DNA from: UBA2336 sp046294915
Lineage (GTDB): Bacteria > Bacteroidota > Bacteroidia > Cytophagales > Cyclobacteriaceae
NCBI GenBank assembly: GCA_046294915.1
Contig: JBKBOE010000004.1
Location: 1-61,801 of the forward strand
Length of the DNA: 61,801 bases
Direction of reading: 5' to 3'
The notes beneath the pieces are model-generated. The model was not told the DNA's origin. It ran no database searches and saw only the letters and a program-made list of their open reading frames with translations. Positions 44,260 through 52,876 of the stretch are shown piece by piece. Position numbers and translations under genes: made by a program. Each line of letters starts with the position of its first letter. Position 1 is the stretch's first letter.

Positions 44260-44751
44260 TTAAGTCGTATTCGAAATTTTCTTCAACCTCTCCACCATCT
44301 CCAACACAGCCGGACAAACCAGGGTATTCCGGTATGTAAGTTCCATAATCTGTACCATCTTTTTTCTATGGGTGTGCGGATATTCGCGGCAGGCTTTCGG
44401 CCTGTTATCATAGATTTTACAACGGTTATCAGAATCGAGAAAAGGACAAGGCGTTTCCTTCAACACAAAATCGTTATCCTCATCTACACGAAGATACCTT
44501 GTTACAAACTCTCCTGGTTTAATGCGAAATACGCTGGCAGCACGCTCAATATCCGCTTGATAAAAAATCGGGCTGGTGGTTTTGCAGCAGTTGGCACAGG
44601 TAAGGCAATCGGTTTGTTCAAATACTTCATCATGCAACCGGTGGAACAACTCATCGACCCTGCGCGAATCTTTGTTTTTTATTTTCAGCAAAAATTTTCG
44701 GTTTTCAACGGAACGATACTTAGCCTTTTTAGAGAAGTCATTCAGATCCAT
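44260..44751 (-). CDS. YkgJ-family cysteine cluster (CxxCxxCC) protein
   Basis: A 163-residue cytoplasmic protein. The family's first cysteine group appears as CLTCANCCKTTSP and the second as CPFLDSDNRCKIYDNRPKACREYPH, so the 8 ligand positions usual for this zinc or iron-sulfur binding domain are present. The N-terminus has a helical stretch (LNDFSKKAKYRSVENRKFLLKI). Its molecular role is not established; homologues are widespread. It probably shares a transcript with the P1 peptidase 18 bases downstream. Confidence 0.88.
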   Translation of the reverse strand: MDLNDFSKKAKYRSVENRKFLLKIKNKDSRRVDELFHRLHDEVFEQTDCLTCANCCKTTSPIFYQADIERAASVFRIKPGEFVTRYLRVDEDNDFVLKETPCPFLDSDNRCKIYDNRPKACREYPHTHRKKMVQIMELTYRNTLVCPAVLEMVERLKKISNTT

Positions 44752-44987
44752 GCCACTAAATTACCAATCCGCATGTAACAACAGGCAACTCATATTAACC
44801 TTATTCCAAAACTTTTATCATATATCGGTATGCCGGAAGGGTTGATTCAGCCAGCGTATTCGCGGTTGCCAGAGAGATTGCAGCCAATGGTTATAATGGC
44901 TTAGCCCTGGCTTCTTGTACGAATTTATTTTTCCAATTTCAGTTCTATTTAGTTGTAAAGCGGGTACTTTTAAAACCGTAAGCCACT

Positions 44988-46415
44988 ATGCAAGAACCAA
45001 TTTCCACCTCCGGTACCGCCAATCCGGTAAAGCCATCGCTTTGGCATGAATTTAAAAGTGCCCTGCATGGCACCGAGGCAGATTATACACAGATTAATAT
45101 CAAACGGGCCATTTTCCTGCTTGCCGTTCCGATGATCCTGGAACTGGTTATGGAGTCAACCTTTGCCGTAGTTGACATTTATTTTGTGGGTAAACTCGGA
45201 GCATCGGCTGTGGCCACCGTTGGGCTTACCGAAACCTACCTCTTCCTGCTGTACTCCATAGCCATGGGCCTTTCGATGTCGGTAACGGCCATCATCGCGC
45301 GCAGAATTGGTGAAAAAAATACAAATGATGCAGGCATTTCTGCCATACAATCCATCTTTCTGGGCATACTTGCATCTTTACCCTTTGCTTTTGCCGGAAT
45401 CTTTTTCGCCAAAGATCTTCTAACCATAATGGGGGCCGATGCATGGGCTATTCAGGAAGGTTACCGGTTCACACAATGGATGCTGGGCGGGAATGTTGTG
45501 ATTATGCTGCTGTTTGTGATCAATGCCATTTTTCGCGGTGCTGGCGATGCCGCCATTGCCATGCGCATCCTCTGGATTGCAAACGGAATTAATATTGTGC
45601 TGGATCCTATTTTGATTTTCGGATGGGGATTCATACCGGCACTTGGCATTGAGGGGGCTGCCATGGCTACGACCATCGGCAGGGGCACAGGTGTGCTCAT
45701 ACAGCTCTGGACACTCTTCCGGGGCGGAAAGCACATACGCACTACCTTGGCACACCTGTATTGGGATGTGAAAATTATTCTGCATATTTTCAAAACTTCA
45801 CTGGGTGGCATCGGCCAGATGATTGTTGCCATGACCTCCTGGATTTTCCTGATGCGCATCCTGTCGGAAGTGGGGAGCGAAGCGGTAGCCGGTTCAACCA
45901 TTGCCATCCGGATAATGATGTTTACTATGATGCCCGCCTGGGGCCTTTCAAATGCTGCTGCAACAATGGTGGGTCAAAACCTGGGTGCCGGTAATCCGGA
46001 TCGGGCCGAATCATCGGTGTGGAAGGTTGGCATGTATAACATGATCTTCCTTTTGAGTGTATCGTTTTTTTATTTTTTCTTCAACGAGTCATTGATGGCC
46101 ATTTTTACTACCGATGCCCGAGTCATTGCCATCGGAGCCGAGTGGTTGCGCATCCTCTCCTACTCCTTTTGTGTTTATGGTTGGTGGATGGTTTCGGTGC
46201 AGGCTTTTAACGGTGCTGGCGATACACATACCCCTACAAAAATCAACATGGTTTTCTTCTGGCTTATCCAGATACCCTTGTCGTGGTTTCTGGCAATCCA
46301 GTTAAACTGGCAGCAATCGGGTGTGTTTTGGGGGGTTTTTATTTCAGAAACCTCAGTTGGACTGTTCACCCTGTGGCTGTTCTCGAGGGGTGGCTGGAAG
46401 TCAGCGAAGGTTTAA
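44988..46415 (+). CDS. MATE-family efflux transporter
   Basis: A 475-residue drug or metabolite/cation antiporter with about 12 helices. MATE features are the repeated halves, each with VPMILELVMESTFAVVDIYFVGKLGASAVATVGLTE (start of half 1) and MVGQNLGAGNPDRAESSVWKVG (loop in half 2). Substrate is unknown. The N-terminal 35 residues are a cytoplasmic tail. About 236 bases of non-coding DNA lie before it. The stop is 17 bases from that of the convergent C25 peptidase gene. Confidence 0.93.
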   Translation: MQEPISTSGTANPVKPSLWHEFKSALHGTEADYTQINIKRAIFLLAVPMILELVMESTFAVVDIYFVGKLGASAVATVGLTETYLFLLYSIAMGLSMSVTAIIARRIGEKNTNDAGISAIQSIFLGILASLPFAFAGIFFAKDLLTIMGADAWAIQEGYRFTQWMLGGNVVIMLLFVINAIFRGAGDAAIAMRILWIANGINIVLDPILIFGWGFIPALGIEGAAMATTIGRGTGVLIQLWTLFRGGKHIRTTLAHLYWDVKIILHIFKTSLGGIGQMIVAMTSWIFLMRILSEVGSEAVAGSTIAIRIMMFTMMPAWGLSNAAATMVGQNLGAGNPDRAESSVWKVGMYNMIFLLSVSFFYFFFNESLMAIFTTDARVIAIGAEWLRILSYSFCVYGWWMVSVQAFNGAGDTHTPTKINMVFFWLIQIPLSWFLAIQLNWQQSGVFWGVFISETSVGLFTLWLFSRGGWKSAKV

Positions 46416-46432
46416 GCTTTGGGTTTATTCCC

Positions 46433-49400
46433 CTACCTCGCTATCACCAGTTTGCCGTACCCGTTTTTCATAAACCGTTCGCCTTCCGGAATTGCTAAGG
46501 GAATCAGTTCGGCATTTCTAAATAACCGCAGCCTGTACAGGTACAGCCCGTTGGCCAGCAGGTTTCCCCGGCTGTCGGTGCCATCCCACACCAGCCGGTT
46601 GGTGCCTATCACAAATGCTCCAAACTCCAGTGTGTGAACCGGCTTGCCGTTGGTGTTGATGATGTCCAGCAGCAACTTATCAGGCGGGGTTTCGCCCGTG
46701 AGCACTACTACAAACGCTATTGAGGAAGACATGGGGTTAGGATGAGGGGCGAGCAACAAAGCGGTTTGTTCGTACCGTACAATAAAGGTTATGGCATAAG
46801 GCACAGCACCACTGGAATTGTTACGCGCATCGCGGGCTTCAACAAGCAACGTGTATTGACCTTCCGGCAGATTTACCGGTGAAAATTCCACCCGAAATTT
46901 TTCGGCATCGGTTTGGGCAAACCAGGTAACATCTGTACGGCTGAAGTAAACGGGAGTTGGTGTTGCCTCGTCAGGATAGGTGAGGAAAATTTTTACACCC
47001 AGTGTATCGGTTTTTTTTATCAGGGAGTTTTCATCCCAAAGTATAATCCTGATCTTCGGGTTCGGAGAAACATAGTCACCGTGCTGCAGGTAACGCCCGT
47101 CAACCGTTACGTCCAGCACCGGATTGTATAAGTCTGCTTTAACCTGAAGGAAATCGTACAACTCCAGCACATTATTCTCATAATACTGTTCCGGAATCAC
47201 CCGGGGATTTACATAAACCTTAACATCGTTAAGTCCGCTTTTCTGTAACGTATTCACCGCAAACGTAAAGGGCGTGGTTTCACCGGGTGCAGGTGCTTTT
47301 ATTTTAACCGTGTGCACTTCGTTGCTTAATACCTGCTGATTAAAAGTTTCCATCCGTACCGTCAGCGAATCCGTGAAATTTTTCTGTGAAATATTTCTGA
47401 ACCCATATGTTCCCGTCCATACTTCGCCTTCATCCAGTTCAACCGATCCGACTTCCCCGCTGTAGGTAAGCACACCTTCTGCAACGGGGGTGTACACAAT
47501 AAGCCATTTTAGTAACTGCGGAGGAGTAAGATTGGTGGCATCTTCGGCATAGTATTCAACCTGAAGATAGGGGTATTGCTCAGCATCAATAGAGGAAAGA
47601 TCGGCCGAACTTCCTGCATCAGCTAAAAGCAAATCGGTTTGACCCTGAAGATTTACGCCATAAATACTGAAGCGATAAAAGTCTGTTACCGGAAACTCTG
47701 AGAACACAGCCTCTGCCTTCAGGCTATGCCAGGCTGTTGCCGGACCGATCCGCGGGGTAGTCATAGTGCCGGAACTAAAGCCTCCGCTGATGGTACCACT
47801 TACCAAAAGCTCCTGCTCATTAGCCGGTGATGCGGCCGGCCGGTACATGCGTGCTGTTCCGGGCAACGAACCTTTCTTACCAAAAAAGACTACCGGTTCG
47901 CCCGGTTGAAGGGAGTTGATCTGCGCAGACGAAATACCGATCAGTTCAAACTGCAATTTGGCCGCAGCAGGCCACGAAGCATAGCCCGCATCACCAATAG
48001 AAAACACCACTACGGAATCGCCATCCGAAACATTAGCCATGTATTGAAAAATATCATTGCCCATGCCGGTAATCAGTTCAGCGGGACGAAAACTGTTAAT
48101 CACCTGCGGTCTTCTTCCGCATGAAAGCCCGATAAACGGGTTTAACTCGAGGGCCGCATAAGGTATGGTGGAATTCCGGTCGAAAGCAATAAGGTTTATG
48201 GTATTATCGCGGCAGACGGCAACAAACGTGGATGGATTGTACTCGCTGCCATTAATCTTCACAGAAACTTCGGTATGCGATGCGGGATGGTTGCTTCCGA
48301 ATGTGTGGATATCTACCGTAATGGTGCTCTCTTCAAATTCGAGGAGCCGAAGTTCAGCATCTTTTACCAATCCAACCGAACTGTTCTTTAGGTACTGCGG
48401 AAAATGAAGTTGTGCCCATCCTTCGGGCGATCCGGCAATATAACTGAAGGATGATGTAGCCCAGTCGGTACTTTCACCCGGTTGTGGATCTTTAAAACGC
48501 GTGCGCCAGTAATACACCAGCGAATCCTGAGGAAGAAGGTCAAGGCTTTTCTCGGCAATTACTCCGTTTATCTCAAATTGCTTTAGAAATGCGCTATTGA
48601 ATGTGTTCAGCGTATCTACTTCGAGCAAAAACGTTCGGGCCGTGCCCAGGATATCGGTACTGGATACCGTAAGGGTTGTTGTGGCGGTGTTCACAATGGC
48701 GAAGTCATAGGGAAAGAGATTTCGTGTTATGTTAAGCGGAATGAAATAGCTGATCTCCGCAACGTTATTCGCCTCATTCAATTCATCAATCTGGTTGAAC
48801 GGATCGACCTCTACCTGAAAGACGTTGTTACCAAAGCCCTTGTTCTTTTGCTGCCGGATAATAAACGTAAGCGTATCCGAATAAAACACCGGCTGATAAA
48901 GGGTATCGTAAGATTCGGTACTGTTATCGTTGAAGATGCGCGTTACACGAACCGCAACCGGCTGGAGCACTGCTTGCCCGAAATTTCGGATGATAAGCCG
49001 AAGGGAAAATTCATTGGTTAGTGCGGTTACCGGTTCACCATCCAGCGATTCAACCGCCAGCGTATTGCTGTTCACTTCATAGTCGGGTTTGGATGCCCCA
49101 AACACTTTCACAGCCGGATCGCCCAGCAGCAACATCTGGCTAACCTGGGTAAGGTTAATTTCGGTGGGCGCACTGGTGAGCATATACCTTCGGGCTATTT
49201 CTTTTTGAATATCGCCTATCCCCTTTTGGATAAAGGTTGAATCACCATACGCCACCTGATAAAAGGTTTCGGAGTATTTTCGCAGCGTGGCCACATACCC
49301 AAACGAAGTGTGCGCCATAAAGCTCAGTGCTCCCCTGTTGGCAGCCAGCACCCAGTCCTCGCCCCAGCGTAAAGTGGTTGTAAAGAAGTCGGCCGAATTG

Positions 49401-51412
49401 CATCCATTAATAAGGAACATGGGGTAACGGCCGGGGTTATTATAGCCGAGCAGCGGATCGGTTACAAAACCAACTTCAAAATCATTTGTGGTGGGTGAGC
49501 TGTGGCCGAAAAACGTAATCAGGTTGGTGCCGCTATTTACTTCACCGGCAATGTTGATCAGTTCGCCCACTTCGGTAGTGTTCTTAGCCTGCGCTTTAAC
49601 GCTCCCGCCCAGGTAGGGTCCTTCGGCAATTGTGCCGAATTGTTCCAAAAACAACCTGAACAGGTCGGTTTCGCCCGGAGCGATACCTCCGCTTAAATGG
49701 AGGAGATGTTTTCGCCACAGTGCATCGAATGGCTGGGCTTCCATTTCTTTTACTTTATTCAAATAGGCTGCCACCTGCGCTGCTGATGTTGCCGATATGC
49801 GACCGGTCGGAACAGCAGGCTCATAAGTACTGCCGGCCAAACCAATGGTAAAGTACATATCCGAGGCAGGCATACCGGCTGAGGGAACCAGATTTTTGTG
49901 TACCGAAAATTCCGGAGCATTTGGATTTCGAAAATAATTCCAAGACGGATCTAAACCCTTGCCTATGATAAACAGATATTTTGGTAAATGGGTAGCAGTA
50001 AAAAATTTCATAAACCGGTAAATAGCCAGGGGTGTGGTTTCTCCATATCCAAACTGATCGTACAACTGGTCGATGTTTACTACCAGCGTGTCATAACTGC
50101 CGCCATCGGCTGAAGCGCGGTAGCCACCATAAGCGGCAACCGGGTCGGCATAACCACCGGACGGTTGCCGAAGCAACGGGTGACTGATGATGATGTAATC
50201 ATGTTCGGCAGGATTAAACTGCCGAAAGACCACCCGTTTAATCCCTGTAACTGAACGTACAACAGAGGTTAAAAAAAGTTTGCGTGAAACCGAGGTCCCG
50301 GATATTACCGGGTGAAGCGGTGAGGCCGGAGTTGGCGGATTATACCACACAACATTGGCCGGATCGGTAACATCAAATAACCGTGAGCCTGATAAAGGAT
50401 TTTGTATTTCGACAAACGATTTGTCTGATGGATTTTCATGAAGAATAAATAATTTCTCGTTAGCACCAATGGCATTGAATGATTGAGGCATGGTTACCCT
50501 GATAAACGAGGCGCTTAACCGGGCTGCCCCGGCACCCTGGCTCAACGCGCGAACCCGAACGGTCATGTTGCCGTCAGCACCAATGTCGGTCCAGTTAATG
50601 GGAAGGGTTAACGCAACGGGCGTGAAGCCTGAAAAATTATGTGATGTTAGCAAACGAAGACCTGCCGTAGTAGGTCCGGCATATATTTCCACACGGTTTA
50701 GCACATCGGCACGGCTCACCACCTGTACTTCAAGTACCGGAGTACCATCGGCCTGCACAGGGTTGGCCAGGTTTGAAAGTACATAATCGGCCTGTTCATT
50801 CTGGCGGAGAAGGGTGCCGGTCCAGCCTTCGCCTAAGTCAAAAAAAGTATTTTGAATAAAGTTGTTTGGTGCCGATCCATGCCCGATACCCGTGGCATAT
50901 TGATTGGAAAGCACCAACAGGTTTGTATGGGCATGCGAGGTTTCTTTTGGAATGCCGGTAACATTTACTTCCCAGGTTACAGGCATGCGCTTGCCGGCCT
51001 GAAGCAGGTTGTAGGTTAAAAAATACCAGGTGGTGTCGTTAAAGAGGTTGTGGTATGGATGAGGCTGGTATGATGCCGGTTTATATAATTCAGTATCCGG
51101 AGTTCCATCATTTTTTAACCCGTAAAATTCAATGTAGTCGGTAGGATTAAATACCGCATCGGTTTCGCCTTCTACATAAATAGCCTGTTCTTCACCCCTA
51201 TGGAAAAGTTGAAGCCTGCGGGGATCAACGCTGCCCACCGGAAAGCCGGCATTCTGCAGATCCGCATAAGTAATACGATAAAGACCTGCCTGGGCAACCG
51301 GAATTTTATAGTAGAACTGATTGAACTGAATCCATTCGTTACCAACCTGCGACAATGCAGGCATGCTCACACCCACTAAAGAGATAGAGAGCATCAAACC
51401 GCGCCAAATCAT
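46433..51412 (-). CDS. Giant secreted C25 (gingipain-type) peptidase, PorU2-like
   Basis: A 1659-residue secreted protein. A signal peptide follows the preferred ATG (MIWRGLMLSISLVGVSMPALSQ in parts). The gingipain C25 domain (about residues 400-790) has the catalytic dyad: His in LITFFGHSSPTTNDFEVGF and Cys in MFLINGCNSADFF, then GALSFMAHTSFG. Upstream is a beta-sandwich region, downstream are several Ig-like/CARDB-like repeats (with SLRLIIRNFGQAVLQPVAVRV-type strands), and at the end a FlgD-like domain (LVWDGTDSRGNLLANGLYLYRLRL). This set fits the PorU2 branch tied to the type IX secretion system. The frame opens at 51532 but ATG 51410-51412 gives a normal signal peptide; the longer version would reach within 15 bases of the next gene. 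Confidence 0.85.
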   Translation of the reverse strand: MIWRGLMLSISLVGVSMPALSQVGNEWIQFNQFYYKIPVAQAGLYRITYADLQNAGFPVGSVDPRRLQLFHRGEEQAIYVEGETDAVFNPTDYIEFYGLKNDGTPDTELYKPASYQPHPYHNLFNDTTWYFLTYNLLQAGKRMPVTWEVNVTGIPKETSHAHTNLLVLSNQYATGIGHGSAPNNFIQNTFFDLGEGWTGTLLRQNEQADYVLSNLANPVQADGTPVLEVQVVSRADVLNRVEIYAGPTTAGLRLLTSHNFSGFTPVALTLPINWTDIGADGNMTVRVRALSQGAGAARLSASFIRVTMPQSFNAIGANEKLFILHENPSDKSFVEIQNPLSGSRLFDVTDPANVVWYNPPTPASPLHPVISGTSVSRKLFLTSVVRSVTGIKRVVFRQFNPAEHDYIIISHPLLRQPSGGYADPVAAYGGYRASADGGSYDTLVVNIDQLYDQFGYGETTPLAIYRFMKFFTATHLPKYLFIIGKGLDPSWNYFRNPNAPEFSVHKNLVPSAGMPASDMYFTIGLAGSTYEPAVPTGRISATSAAQVAAYLNKVKEMEAQPFDALWRKHLLHLSGGIAPGETDLFRLFLEQFGTIAEGPYLGGSVKAQAKNTTEVGELINIAGEVNSGTNLITFFGHSSPTTNDFEVGFVTDPLLGYNNPGRYPMFLINGCNSADFFTTTLRWGEDWVLAANRGALSFMAHTSFGYVATLRKYSETFYQVAYGDSTFIQKGIGDIQKEIARRYMLTSAPTEINLTQVSQMLLLGDPAVKVFGASKPDYEVNSNTLAVESLDGEPVTALTNEFSLRLIIRNFGQAVLQPVAVRVTRIFNDNSTESYDTLYQPVFYSDTLTFIIRQQKNKGFGNNVFQVEVDPFNQIDELNEANNVAEISYFIPLNITRNLFPYDFAIVNTATTTLTVSSTDILGTARTFLLEVDTLNTFNSAFLKQFEINGVIAEKSLDLLPQDSLVYYWRTRFKDPQPGESTDWATSSFSYIAGSPEGWAQLHFPQYLKNSSVGLVKDAELRLLEFEESTITVDIHTFGSNHPASHTEVSVKINGSEYNPSTFVAVCRDNTINLIAFDRNSTIPYAALELNPFIGLSCGRRPQVINSFRPAELITGMGNDIFQYMANVSDGDSVVVFSIGDAGYASWPAAAKLQFELIGISSAQINSLQPGEPVVFFGKKGSLPGTARMYRPAASPANEQELLVSGTISGGFSSGTMTTPRIGPATAWHSLKAEAVFSEFPVTDFYRFSIYGVNLQGQTDLLLADAGSSADLSSIDAEQYPYLQVEYYAEDATNLTPPQLLKWLIVYTPVAEGVLTYSGEVGSVELDEGEVWTGTYGFRNISQKNFTDSLTVRMETFNQQVLSNEVHTVKIKAPAPGETTPFTFAVNTLQKSGLNDVKVYVNPRVIPEQYYENNVLELYDFLQVKADLYNPVLDVTVDGRYLQHGDYVSPNPKIRIILWDENSLIKKTDTLGVKIFLTYPDEATPTPVYFSRTDVTWFAQTDAEKFRVEFSPVNLPEGQYTLLVEARDARNNSSGAVPYAITFIVRYEQTALLLAPHPNPMSSSIAFVVVLTGETPPDKLLLDIINTNGKPVHTLEFGAFVIGTNRLVWDGTDSRGNLLANGLYLYRLRLFRNAELIPLAIPEGERFMKNGYGKLVIAR

Positions 51413-51547
51413 CGTTATTTTACTGAAAGCCAACTTCTTCACCCTGCAATATACGGCAGGATGGCGTTTTATACCGTTTGTGCGCATCAAGTAAAAGGTC
51501 CTTACATTATCAGGTTTTTTTAGCTTTACCAACTGCCCCGATCAGCT

Positions 51548-52384
51548 ATGGCCAACATCATCAGCCTGCTTACGCTAATAAAAAACTATGGTTCGGTCAA
51601 TAATCCCATTACGAACTTTCCTGCGATAAGAAAAAAATACCTTTCGGGACTGGAACTATTTCTGCCGGATAGCCAAATCCCTGGCTTATCTGATCGAGTT
51701 GGTAATTCAAAAATTCGACATCTCCGGTCTTTCGCATCACTGGTAAAGGGGGCCATAAAAACACATGGAGGTCATCTGCTTGTCCCGGAAAAAAAACTTT
51801 TCTATGTGCGTATACCAAAGTCGGCAAACACATCATGTTCGGCTGCATTGTTGCGGGTAAATTTTCCTGATTTACCCGAAACGCTCAATGCTCACCAGAT
51901 TAACCTGCTAACCGATAGCTGGCTGAGGCGCGAGGTTAGCCCATCATTGAAAAATTTCACCGGTTTCACCGTGGTGCGCCATCCGTTAAAGCGGCTGGTC
52001 TCGGTGTACCAAACTTTCTTTGAACAGGGTACTGATGACTTTATCTACAATGGCTATCTATTCGGGGTGTTGCCCAAAACCCTCTCATTCGATGAGTTCG
52101 TTTTCCGCATCAGCAAAATTCCCGACAAGTTGAAGGATCAGCACATTCGCCCACAGGCATGCTTCCTGGAAGCTTACCGGAAGAGAAACGTGCCTGTTCG
52201 GGTATTTAAAATTGAACAAATTGATGAATTGCAAAATTTTCTATCATCCTTTTCCATGGAACTTAGCCACTTGAACAGAAGAGGTGAGTCAAAAAGCATT
52301 CAATCGTACTACTCAGCCAGCACACTGCAACTTGCCCGGAAAATGTACGCTTCTGATTTTTCACTGTTCAATTATGACCAGTAA
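51548..52384 (+). CDS. Sulfotransferase family 2-like protein
   Basis: A 278-residue cytoplasmic protein resembling carbohydrate (HNK-1 / dermatan-type) sulfotransferases, which use PAPS. The 5'-phosphosulfate loop appears as FYVRIPKSANTSCSA (about 87-101) and the 3'-phosphate motif as FTVVRHPLKRLVSVYQ (about 139-154). Such enzymes sulfate polysaccharides or lipids. It is divergent from the C25 peptidase gene (135 bases apart). No PAPS synthesis genes are in the window. The target is unknown, but a surface polysaccharide is likely. Confidence 0.8.
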   Translation: MANIISLLTLIKNYGSVNNPITNFPAIRKKYLSGLELFLPDSQIPGLSDRVGNSKIRHLRSFASLVKGAIKTHGGHLLVPEKKLFYVRIPKSANTSCSAALLRVNFPDLPETLNAHQINLLTDSWLRREVSPSLKNFTGFTVVRHPLKRLVSVYQTFFEQGTDDFIYNGYLFGVLPKTLSFDEFVFRISKIPDKLKDQHIRPQACFLEAYRKRNVPVRVFKIEQIDELQNFLSSFSMELSHLNRRGESKSIQSYYSASTLQLARKMYASDFSLFNYDQ

Positions 52385-52429
52385 ACGGCCGAGTATCTTC
52401 TGCGGCTATTTTAAAACCCTTCATTTTAG

Positions 52430-52465
52430 TTTGGAAACGTACTTTTCAAAAACCGGCTACATTTG
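52430..52465 (+). promoter_or_regulatory. Promoter of padR
   Basis: TTTG at 52430-52433 and an exact -7 element TACATTTG at 52458-52465, 24 bases apart (slightly long). The start point would be near 52472, inside the inverted repeat that follows. Confidence 0.55.
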
Positions 52466-52469
52466 GCTT

Positions 52470-52492
52470 GGTACTTGGTGATGCCAAGTACC
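52470..52492. promoter_or_regulatory. Candidate PadR operator (perfect 9-bp inverted repeat)
   Basis: GGTACTTGG and CCAAGTACC are perfect inverse copies around TGATG. It covers the expected transcription start and precedes the padR ATG by 21 bases, the right spot for autorepression by the dimeric PadR regulator. Confidence 0.55.
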
Positions 52493-52513
52493 GATTGGCA
52501 AAAGTCGGGTATT

Positions 52514-52855
52514 ATGAACCTGGAGAACACACTGGTACAGATGCGCAAGGGTATTTTGGAGTATTGTGTCCTTCACATTATATCGCGGGGCGAAGTATAT
52601 GCATCCGACATGCTGGATGAACTGACCAACGCCAAAATGATTGTTGTGGAGGGCACCCTTTACCCATTGCTAACGCGCCTTAAAAATTCGGGCCTGCTGG
52701 AATACAAATGGGTAGAATCAAAATCGGGCCCACCCCGTAAATACTACAAGCTTACCGATAAGGGTATGAAATTTCTTCAAAAACTTACAGAAACCTGGGA
52801 TGAAGTGATTCACTCCACGGAAATGATTACGTCACGCTCGAATGCAACTTCTTAA
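52514..52855 (+). CDS. PadR-family transcriptional regulator
   Basis: A 113-residue winged-helix repressor. The family pattern is clear: LVQMRKGILEYCVLHIISRGEVYASDMLDEL (helices 1-2), VVEGTLYPLLTRLKNSGLLEYKW (recognition helix and wing) and PPRKYYKLTDKGMKFLQKL. The open frame begins at 52463, inside the inverted repeat, but ATG 52514 matches the usual start NLENTLVQMRKG. It is immediately followed by the PspC-domain gene (21 bases), and pairs of this sort are common in Bacteroidota; the regulator probably controls both. Confidence 0.9.
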   Translation: MNLENTLVQMRKGILEYCVLHIISRGEVYASDMLDELTNAKMIVVEGTLYPLLTRLKNSGLLEYKWVESKSGPPRKYYKLTDKGMKFLQKLTETWDEVIHSTEMITSRSNATS

Positions 52856-52876
52856 CCCACCACGCTTACTCCGATT

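Noticed and set aside
43753..44778. 341-codon open frame on the plus strand
   Set aside because: It is antisense to the P1 peptidase and the CxxCxxCC protein, both with clear family motifs. Its translation has no recognisable domain.
44830..44904. 24-codon frame before the MATE gene
   Set aside because: No hydrophobic or conserved pattern and no ribosome-binding site; treated as non-coding.
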